Notes under the pieces: model-generated
The model's database searches: none
What the model was told of the DNA's origin: nothing
Seen by the model: only the letters and a program-made list of their open reading frames with translations
Translations under genes and position numbers: made by a program
Shown: one piece after another, positions 1-7,700 of the stretch
How the letters are laid out: each line of letters opens with the position of its first letter
How positions within the stretch are numbered: position 1 is the first letter of the stretch
Source: Verrucomicrobiota bacterium
Lineage (GTDB): Bacteria; Verrucomicrobiota; Verrucomicrobiia; JADLBR01
DNA length: 64,000 nucleotides
Reading direction: 5' to 3'
NCBI GenBank assembly: GCA_029560585.1
Contig: JAKQKQ010000133.1
Span: 16,786-80,785, forward strand

Positions 1-1
1 G

Positions 2-607
2 GGCGGCTTCGTGGACATCATCATGCTGAAATACACGCCGTTCTTCACACCCGGCGATCCGCTGGATCGCGCACTGGACGCCTGCCACAAGAAGGGCATC
101 GGGCTCGTCGCGATGAAGACGATGCGCAACCTGAAGGACGTGCCGCAGCGGCTGCCCGAACTCGACAAGCTCGGCCTCACGACGCACCAGGCCGTGCTGC
201 ACGCGTGCTGGAGCGATCCGCGGATCTCGTCGGTCTGCTCGATGCTCAACAACGTCGGCGAGATCGAGTGCAACACCACCGCCGCGCGCACCTACAAGGA
301 ACCCCTGAAGCTCTCCCACATCAACCTCCTCAAACAGACCATCCTGGCCCATCGCCGCACGATGTGCCCGGGCTGCCCATCCTGCGACGCGGCTGCCGCG
401 ACGACGGGCCTGGCGTTCCACGACATCGCCCGCTACGTGACCTATTACGAGCAGGACGGCAACATCGACGCCCGCGAGATGTACCGCGAACTCCCCGCCG
501 AGGCCCGCGATGCATCGGCCGTCGATCTCGAGGCGCTCCGCGATGCCTGCGCCTTCCGCACGGATTATCCGGATCTGATGCGCCGGGCGCAGAGCTATTT
601 CGCCTGA
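2..607 (+). CDS. Aldo/keto reductase family protein, 5'-truncated by window edge
   Basis: Only the C-terminal ~200 residues are present; the frame is open to the first base, so the gene begins upstream. The visible part has the end of a TIM-barrel (IGLVAMKTMRNL, followed by SVCSMLNNVGEIE), which is typical of the last strands of NADPH-dependent aldo/keto reductases. A C-terminal extension carries a CPGCPSC cysteine cluster at about residues 120-126, similar to the iron-sulfur or metal site in the AKR subgroup with a C-terminal ferredoxin-like tail. It ends 3 nt before the next gene, so it is probably the first visible member of the redox cassette 2-4335. The substrate is unknown. A Tat-exported version is common in this family, but the N-terminus cannot be seen. 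Confidence 0.8.
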   Translation, partial: GGFVDIIMLKYTPFFTPGDPLDRALDACHKKGIGLVAMKTMRNLKDVPQRLPELDKLGLTTHQAVLHACWSDPRISSVCSMLNNVGEIECNTTAARTYKEPLKLSHINLLKQTILAHRRTMCPGCPSCDAAAATTGLAFHDIARYVTYYEQDGNIDAREMYRELPAEARDASAVDLEALRDACAFRTDYPDLMRRAQSYFA

Positions 608-610
608 GTT

Positions 611-1765
611 ATGACCGCCATATCCACCGCGACCAAGAAACCGTTCAAGCGAACGGCAGTGCCGCGGGTGGAGAGGATCGCGAGCGTCGTCGTGCTCGTA
701 CTTCTGGCCGGGGTGGCGGCCGCGGTCTGGCAAGTGGGGCGTCACTACGATCCCGGCCGCTACGCCCTGCGCATCGATGCGCTGAAATCGACGGCGACCG
801 CGGTCGAGGGCAAGGCGTCCACCCTACAGGCAGAGTCCGCCGACCATTCGGGGCCCGGCGGGGCGCTCGCCGCAGGACCAAGACCGGCCGAAGATGAAGA
901 AACGATGGGCCACGAGGCGAATGCCGCGCCCGCGGCCACCAAGTCACCCGCAGCCGAGCCGATGGAGCCGGCCGTCGCCGGCGTCAGCCCGATGTCCCCG
1001 ACGGAATCCTACAACCCGGATAATCTGTACGAGAAAATCGACGGGCGCGCGCCGGCCTATCTCGGATTCAACTGCCTCGGGCTCCGGTGCCGATCATTTG
1101 CGGTGGCCGCGGCACCCGACAGCTACATCGACGTGTTCGAGTTCGCGCACGACACGCCGGTGAACGCGTTCGGCATGTTCGCGCTCGAGCGCGACCCGGA
1201 TGGCAAGGCGCTGGGATTCGTCACGGATGGCTACGCGAGCGGCGTGGGTTTCTATTTCCGCCAGGGGACCCACTACGTGCAGGTGATCGCCTCGGACGAG
1301 AAACCCCAGACGCTCGCGCTGGCCCGCGCCCTCGCCGAGGAGCGCGCCAGGGCGCTGCCCGCGGCGGACGAGAGCCTCGGGGCCCGCCGCCGCCTGCCAG
1401 CCGCAGGATTGGTCGCCGACAGCGTGGCCTACGTGAAGGAAAACGCACAGGGACAGGCTTTCCTCAAGGATGTTTTCCAGGCCACGTACGAATTCGAGGG
1501 CAAGAAGGTGTCATTTTTCGTCATGGTCGCAAAACCTGGCGAGGCCACCGCGGCGTGGGCCTCGTACCGAACGTTCTGCGAACGCTTTGGCAAGGTCACG
1601 GTGCTGCCCCCTGTCGCGGGCGCCCAGCTCTTTCAGGCCGAGACGTTCGGCTCATGGAAGACCATCTACCAGAAGGATGGCGAGATGGGCGGCACCTTCG
1701 ACGCCGACGATCCCGGCAAGGCCCGGGGCTTCGTGGAAAACTACTTGGGGGGACAGCTCAAATGA
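611..1765 (+). CDS. Membrane-anchored DUF6599-like protein
   Basis: This 384-residue protein has a basic N-terminus and one hydrophobic helix at about residues 24-42, so it should be anchored with its bulk outside the cytoplasm. A low-complexity Ala/Pro/Glu linker covers residues 55-125. The globular part begins at ESYNPDNLYEKIDGRAPAYL and contains two similar halves (about 135-245 and 265-384) with aromatic-rich strands. This matches my memory of DUF6599, whose members lie beside DUF362 and NapH-type ferredoxin genes; the function is not known. It overlaps the DUF362 gene by ATGA, indicating translational coupling. Role in the cassette (periplasmic partner of the redox chain) is inference. 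Confidence 0.7.
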   Translation: MTAISTATKKPFKRTAVPRVERIASVVVLVLLAGVAAAVWQVGRHYDPGRYALRIDALKSTATAVEGKASTLQAESADHSGPGGALAAGPRPAEDEETMGHEANAAPAATKSPAAEPMEPAVAGVSPMSPTESYNPDNLYEKIDGRAPAYLGFNCLGLRCRSFAVAAAPDSYIDVFEFAHDTPVNAFGMFALERDPDGKALGFVTDGYASGVGFYFRQGTHYVQVIASDEKPQTLALARALAEERARALPAADESLGARRRLPAAGLVADSVAYVKENAQGQAFLKDVFQATYEFEGKKVSFFVMVAKPGEATAAWASYRTFCERFGKVTVLPPVAGAQLFQAETFGSWKTIYQKDGEMGGTFDADDPGKARGFVENYLGGQLK

Positions 1766-2766
1766 CGGACGGACCCACGGGGGGCATCGCGGGCATCAGC
1801 CGTCGAGAATTCATGGCGCGCGCCGGCGCCACCGCGGCGCTGATCGGCGGATCCGTGGCGGGCGGGATCTCCCTCTGGCAGCGCAAGCATTTCGTGCCGG
1901 GCTTTCAGGAGGAGCGCGGACTCCAGCTCCCGAGTTTCGCGCTCGCCCAGGACAAGGCTTTGCCCTCGATGGCGATCGCCCACGGGACCGACCACGACTC
2001 CACCATCCGCGCGGCCATCGGGGCGCTCGGCGGCATGGGCCGGTTCATCCAAAAAGGCGACGTGGTCATGATCAAGCCCAACGTCGCGTTCGACCGGCCG
2101 CCCGCGCTCACCGCAACCACGCACCCCGACGCGCTCCGGGCCGTCGCGCGCCTCGTGCGCGAGGCCGGCGCCTCCAAAATCCTCGTCGCCGATAACCCCA
2201 TCAACAGCCCGGCGGGCTGCTTCCTCAAGAGCGGCCTCCGCGACGTGGCCAACGAGCTCAACCTCGATCTCCTCTACCCCGAGGCCGGCCGGTTCTCGCC
2301 GCTCGAACTGGACGGCGAGATCCTCCGCCACTGGACTTTCTTCCACGAGCCATTCAAGCGGGCGACCAAGGTCATCGGCGTCGCCCCCTGCAAAGACCAC
2401 AACCTGTGCCACGCGTCGATGACCATGAAGAACTGGTATGGCCTGCTGGGCGGTCGCCGGAACCAGTTCCACCAGCACATCCACAGCATCGTCTCTGACT
2501 TCGCCCTGATGATGAAACCCACGCTCGTCGTGCTCGATGGCATGAACGTGCTGATGAAAAATGGCCCCACCGGCGGGCGCCTCTCGGACGTGAAGCGCGT
2601 GGGCACTGTCGTCGCCGGCACCGACATGGTCGCGGTCGATAGCTATGGCTACAGCAACCTCATGGGCCGCGATCTCGCCGAACTGACCTACATCCACAAG
2701 GCACACGACCGCGGCCTCGGGAACAAGAACTGGAAGGATGCGAATTTCAAGGAAACCCACGCCTGA
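1762..2766 (+). CDS. Tat-exported DUF362 family protein
   Basis: The chosen ATG overlaps the stop of the upstream gene (ATGA) and gives 334 residues. Residues 13-35 form a twin-arginine signal (SRREFMARAG followed by a hydrophobic stretch), so a folded, probably cofactor-loaded protein is exported. The body shows DUF362 hallmarks: KPNVAFDRPPALTATTHPD, then VADNPINSPAGCFLKSG, and the CKDHNLCHASMTMKNWYG segment with conserved Cys/His. DUF362 proteins are often annotated as iron-sulfur-linked and act next to polyferredoxins, but no reaction is established. The gene ends 9 nt before the ferredoxin gene, so the two are clearly one operon. Confidence 0.85.
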   Translation: MTDGPTGGIAGISRREFMARAGATAALIGGSVAGGISLWQRKHFVPGFQEERGLQLPSFALAQDKALPSMAIAHGTDHDSTIRAAIGALGGMGRFIQKGDVVMIKPNVAFDRPPALTATTHPDALRAVARLVREAGASKILVADNPINSPAGCFLKSGLRDVANELNLDLLYPEAGRFSPLELDGEILRHWTFFHEPFKRATKVIGVAPCKDHNLCHASMTMKNWYGLLGGRRNQFHQHIHSIVSDFALMMKPTLVVLDGMNVLMKNGPTGGRLSDVKRVGTVVAGTDMVAVDSYGYSNLMGRDLAELTYIHKAHDRGLGNKNWKDANFKETHA

Positions 2767-2775
2767 TAGCGCGCC

Positions 2776-4335
2776 ATGAAGATCCGCAACGCACGCCGCA
2801 TCTCGCAGGGATTCTTCTTCACGCTATTCCTGTTCTTTGCCGTCGTGTCCGACCTGCGGTACATGAAGGGGTACCCGATCTCCCTGTTCCTAGAACTCGA
2901 TCCCCTCGTGGCCGTCGCCACGGCGATCACCACCCACTCGGTGTACAAGGGCCTGCTCTGGAGCCTCGTGCTGCTGGTGCCGACGCTGCTGCTCGGCCGG
3001 ATCTTCTGCAACTGGATCTGCCCGTACGGGACCCTGCACCAGATCACGGGCTGGCTCTTCGGCAAGGGCCGGGCCGAGGAGCGCGAGCGCATCGAGGCGA
3101 ACCGCTACCGCTCCATCTATCAGGTCAAGTACCTCATCCTCATCGGCATGATCGCCGCGGCGTTCTTCGGGAGCCTCCAGATAGGCCTGCTCGACCCGAT
3201 CTGCCTGTTCCATCGCTCGATGACCACCGCGATACTCCCCGGACTCAACCTCGCCTTCCCCTCGACCTTCTACGTGCGGCAGTACTTCCACGTCGGCGCG
3301 TGGGTCATCGGTTTCCTGCTCTTGGCGCTGGTCGCCATGAACATCGTGATCCCAAGGTTCTTCTGCCGCGTCCTCTGCCCCCTCGGCGCATTCCTGGGCG
3401 CCACCTCAAAATTCTCCCTCTGGCGGATCGACCGGGACCCGCACAAGTGCATCGACTGCGACCTCTGCCTCAAGAATTGCGAGGGGGCCTCCGACCCGCA
3501 CACGCAATTGCGCAAGAGCGAGTGCTTCGTCTGCTTCAACTGCATTGAGGACTGCCCGACCGATGCGATCTCGTTCAAATTGTTGCCGGACCTGCAGCGC
3601 GAGATCAGCGCCCCGGCGGTGCCCGCGCGGCGCGCGGTCGTCGGCGGCTTGCTAGGGGCGGCGTTCTTCGGATTCGGGCGCGCCTCGGGCGCATCCGACA
3701 GGAACTACGAGAAGAAGGTGATCCGGCCGCCGGGCTCGGTCGAGGAAAAGGAGTTCTTGGAGCGCTGCATCAAGTGCGACCAGTGCATCCGCGTCTGCCC
3801 GACGAACGTCCTCCAGCCCAGCTTCCTCGAGGCGGGCCTCGAGGGCATCTGGACGCCGATCCTCAACATGAAGCTCGGCTATTGCGAGCTGAACTGCACC
3901 CTCTGCGGGCAGGCCTGCCCGACCGGCGCCATCCAGCGCATCACGATCGAGGAGAAGACCGGCGTCGGCGCCGCCGCCGAGCAGGGCCCCGTGCGGCTCG
4001 GCACGGCGTTCTACGACCACGGCCGCTGTCTGCCGTGGAGCATGGAGACGCCGTGCGTCGTCTGCGAGGAGGTCTGCCCCACGTCGCCAAAGGCCATCTA
4101 TTCCCGCGAGGTCACGATCACCCGGCGCGATGGAAAACCAATCACGCTCCGCCGCCCGTACGTCGATCCGTCGCTCTGCATCGGCTGCGGCATTTGCGAG
4201 CACGAGTGCCCGGTGACCGACGAGGCCGCGATCCGCGTCACCGCGATCGGCGAGACCCGCTCGCGCGACAGGCGCCTGCTCATGGACGGCGGCAACACCG
4301 GCGCCGTGCGTGACCTCAGCCGCCGGGAACGCTAA
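2776..4335 (+). CDS. NapH-like membrane polyferredoxin fused to NapG/MauM-like ferredoxin
   Basis: This protein has 519 residues. The N-terminal half has about four membrane helices and the two NapH-type loop motifs [12 protein letters not shown] and [12 protein letters not shown], followed by two [4Fe-4S] motifs ([11 protein letters not shown] and [12 protein letters not shown]). A second hydrophobic Tat-like segment ([20 protein letters not shown], about 279-298) introduces a NapG/MauM-like half with [34 protein letters not shown] and [12 protein letters not shown]. NapH and NapG are normally separate quinol-oxidising and electron-relay subunits; here they are fused. Likely role: moving electrons across the membrane to the exported DUF362/aldo-keto reductase proteins encoded upstream (inference). 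Confidence 0.85.
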   Translation: MKIRNARRISQGFFFTLFLFFAVVSDLRYMKGYPISLFLELDPLVAVATAITTHSVYKGLLWSLVLLVPTLLLGRIFCNWICPYGTLHQITGWLFGKGRAEERERIEANRYRSIYQVKYLILIGMIAAAFFGSLQIGLLDPICLFHRSMTTAILPGLNLAFPSTFYVRQYFHVGAWVIGFLLLALVAMNIVIPRFFCRVLCPLGAFLGATSKFSLWRIDRDPHKCIDCDLCLKNCEGASDPHTQLRKSECFVCFNCIEDCPTDAISFKLLPDLQREISAPAVPARRAVVGGLLGAAFFGFGRASGASDRNYEKKVIRPPGSVEEKEFLERCIKCDQCIRVCPTNVLQPSFLEAGLEGIWTPILNMKLGYCELNCTLCGQACPTGAIQRITIEEKTGVGAAAEQGPVRLGTAFYDHGRCLPWSMETPCVVCEEVCPTSPKAIYSREVTITRRDGKPITLRRPYVDPSLCIGCGICEHECPVTDEAAIRVTAIGETRSRDRRLLMDGGNTGAVRDLSRRER

Positions 4336-4346
4336 TCTTCCCCCCA

Positions 4347-4550
4347 GTGAAACCGCAACCCGCCACGCGCATCCGGACCTGCCGAGCCTGCGGCAGGCGC
4401 TACGAATACCCCCTGAAGGGAAACCTCGCCACGAGGCACCACTGCGACGAATGCGTCCATGTCGCCCCCGATATCCGCAGGATCGTAGAAAAACTCTCGG
4501 CCCGGATACAGGCCCTCGAGAAGGCGCTGGAAATGCAAGGCGGCGGCTGA
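4347..4550 (+). CDS. Small zinc-ribbon protein, 67 aa
   Basis: A GTG-started frame begins 11 nt after the ferredoxin stop. Two cysteine pairs (CRAC at residues 12-15 and HHCDEC at 31-36) form a probable zinc ribbon, followed by an amphipathic helix (IRRIVEKLSARIQALEKALE) that could form a coiled coil. The length and pattern resemble short rubredoxin-like or FmdB-like ribbon proteins, but I do not recognise a family. Start choice is uncertain because no strong ribosome binding site is seen. The composition matches neighbouring genes and the motif is coherent, so I judge it real. Confidence 0.55.
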   Translation: MKPQPATRIRTCRACGRRYEYPLKGNLATRHHCDECVHVAPDIRRIVEKLSARIQALEKALEMQGGG

Positions 4551-4580
4551 ACTTGAACCCCCAAAGAAACCCGTAGCCGT

Positions 4581-4632
4581 GGCATGGGCATCCTGCCCAT
4601 GGCCCAGCCCCACGGCCAGGATGGCCGTGCCA
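4581..4632. repeat. Paired REP-like palindromes
   Basis: Two inverted 21-nt units face each other. The first is a hairpin of CATGGGCA/TGCCCATG with a TCC loop (4583-4601). The second is CACGGCCA/TGGCCGTG with a GGA loop (4611-4629). The reverse complement of the second unit matches the first at most positions. This arrangement is like a bacterial interspersed mosaic element. It lies in the 196-nt gap before uvrA, which otherwise holds no gene. Confidence 0.6.
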
Positions 4633-4746
4633 TTGTCGCGACAAACTTAACCTCCCGCCATTCGTGCCGCCCCCAATCCTTGGTCCTGTGGGCGCCAAAG
4701 CGCCGGTTGAACGGGCCGACTTCCGCGATAGACTTTCCATTCGCCC

Positions 4747-7700
4747 ATGTCTGGCACGGGAGCCATCATTGTCCGCGGCGCACGGCAGCACAACCTCAAG
4801 GGGGTTGATGTCGCCATCCCGCATCATTCCCTGACGGTGGTGACGGGTCCCAGTGGCTCGGGAAAATCCTCGCTGGCCTTCGATACGCTCTACGCCGAAG
4901 GACAGCGCAGGTACGTCGAGACGTTTTCGCCCTACACCCGGCAGTTCCTCGAACGGATGGACAAGCCGCGGGCCGACGCCATCGAGGGGATCCCCCCGGC
5001 CGTGGCCATCGAGCAGGCGAACAACGTGCGCACGGCCCGAAGCACCGTCGGCACAATGACGGAGATCGCCGATTACGTGAAGATGCTCTTCCCTCGGGTG
5101 TCGCGCCTGACCTGCCCCAAGTGCGGGGAAGAAATCCGTCCCCGCGGCCCGCAGGAGATCGCGGAAATCCTCGCGCGCGACCATCCCGGCCGCGAGGGGC
5201 TCATCTTTTTCGAGGTGCCATTCCCGGAGGGGACGGCTCTGCCCGAGGCGCTGGGGTTCATTCGCGCGCAGGGCTACCAGCGCGTCCTCGAGGGCGAGGC
5301 GGCCCTCAGGATCGACGACCTCCTGGCGGGGGCGTGCCCGGATGCGCTCAGGCGGCCCGCGGGGGATGGCGGCGGTTATCGGATCGCGGTGGCGCAAGAT
5401 CGCCTCGCGATAGGCGGCTCGCCGCGCGCGCGCCTGATCGAATCGCTCGGGACCGCCCAGCGCCTCGGCAAGGGGCGTGTCGCGATCACCCTCGATGGGG
5501 GCGAGACCATGCTTTTCTCCGACCGGTGGGAATGCCTGCGCGACGGCATCACGTTCCGGCGCCCCGTGCCAGGCATGTTCAGTTTCAACAATCCGCTCGG
5601 CGCCTGCCCCACATGCCGCGGTTTCGGTCGCACGATGGACATCGACTACGACCTCGCCATCCCCGACGCCTCGCGCTCGCTCAAGGACGGCGCCGTGAAA
5701 CCCTGGCAGACCGGCGTTTCGCGCGAGTGCCAGGACGACCTGATGCGCGCCTGCCACAAGCGCGGCGTGCCAGTGGACATCCCCTTCCGCGACCTTTCCG
5801 CCCGGCACCGGAAGTTTGTCATCGAGGGCGACAAGGCCGTGGACTGGTATGGCGTGCGGGGATTCTTCGAATGGCTCGAGTCCAAATCCTACAAGATGCA
5901 CGTGCGGGTGTTTCTCTCGCGCTACCGCGCCTACCGGACCTGCCGCGATTGCGGGGGCCGACGCTTCCAGCCGGAGCCTCTGAATTTCCGGATCGGTCCG
6001 GCGGGCCTTTCCATCGCGGAGGTGAACGCCCTGCCGATCCGCGATGCCGTTCAGCTCTTCCGCGATCTGCCGCTCCCGGCGGGCGACGACGCCAGCGAAC
6101 TGCTGCGCGACGAGGCCCTGTCCCGCCTCAACTACCTCGCCGAGGTCGGACTGGGCTACCTGACGCTGAACCGCGCCACGCGCACGCTCTCCGGCGGCGA
6201 GATCCAGCGCGTGAACCTCACCACCTGCCTCGGGACATCGCTGGTGAATACCCTCTTCGTCCTCGACGAGCCCAGCATCGGACTGCACCCCCGCGACACC
6301 GGAAGGCTCCTTGGCACGATGCGGCACCTCCGCGACATGGGAAATACCGTCCTGGTCGTCGAGCACGACGAGCAGATCATGCGCGCCGCAGACCACATCC
6401 TGGACCTCGGCCCCGGCCGCGGACGCTGCGGGGGCGAGGTCGTCTTCCAGGGACCGCCCGATAGGCTTGAGCGCAACAGGCGCTCGCTCACGGCCGCGTA
6501 CCTCCGGGGCGACCGGGCCGTGCCAGTCCCCGCAAAACGCCGGCACACCGATCCGGCCCGCGCCCTGCGCATTCGGGGCGCCCGCCAGAACAACCTGAAA
6601 GGCATCGATGTCGAGGTGCCGCTCGGCGCGCTCGTGTGCTTCACGGGCGTGAGCGGCTCGGGCAAGAGCACGCTGGTGCGCGAGGTGCTGTTCAAGAACC
6701 TGCTGCGCGCGCGCGGCCAGGCGATCGAGGAACCGGGCACCGCGGATTCGGTCGAGGGCGAGGGGTTGCTCGGCCAGATCGTGATGGTGGACCAATCCCC
6801 CCTGACCCGCACGCCGCGCTCCAACCCCCTGCTCTACACCGGGGCCTACGACCGTGTCCGCGAACTCTTCGCCACGACCGAGGAGGCGCGGCGGCAGGGC
6901 CTCAACGCCTCGGCGTTCTCGTTCAACGCGGGCGTCGGCCGTTGCGAGCGCTGCAAGGGCATGGGCTACGAAAAGATCGAGATGCAGTTCCTCACCGACC
7001 TCTTCGTGCGCTGCCCCGAGTGCGAGGGGCGCCGCTTCCAGCCGCACGTGCTCGCCGTGCGCTACGCGGGCCGGTCGGTCGGCGAGATCCTCGACATGAC
7101 CGTCGAGGAAGGGCTCGCCTTCTTCCGGGACCGCGTCCGCGAGGCCGAGACCGCCCGCGAGGCGGGGGACGCCGCCGCCGTCGCCAAGGGACTGGCGCTG
7201 TTGACCGACGTCGGCCTCGGTTACCTGACGCTCGGGCAACCGCTCAATCAGCTCTCCGGCGGCGAGTCACAGCGCATCAAACTCGTGGGTCATCTGGCCG
7301 AATCACACAGGCCGCGCGCGCGCAAAGGAGACCACGATGGCGCGGGGCGCGGCGATCTGCTCATCCTCGACGAGCCCACGACCGGACTTCACTTTGACGA
7401 TGTCCGCGCCCTGATGGCGGTGCTCCAAAGACTCGTCGATGGCGGCGATTCCGTCATCGTGATCGAGCACAACCTCGAGGTCATCAAGGGCGCGGACTGG
7501 ATCATCGACCTCGGCCCGGAGGCCGGTGATCAGGGCGGCGAGGTCGTCTGCCGCGGCACGCCAGAACAGGTTGCCCGCCATCGCGCCAGCCACACCGGCC
7601 GTTTCCTGCGCAATGTGTTGCCGGGGGCCGCGCCGCCCCGCGCCGCCGCCCTGAGCCTCCGGGAGAAAGCCCCCGCCCTGACCAATGGCCGCGCCCCCCG

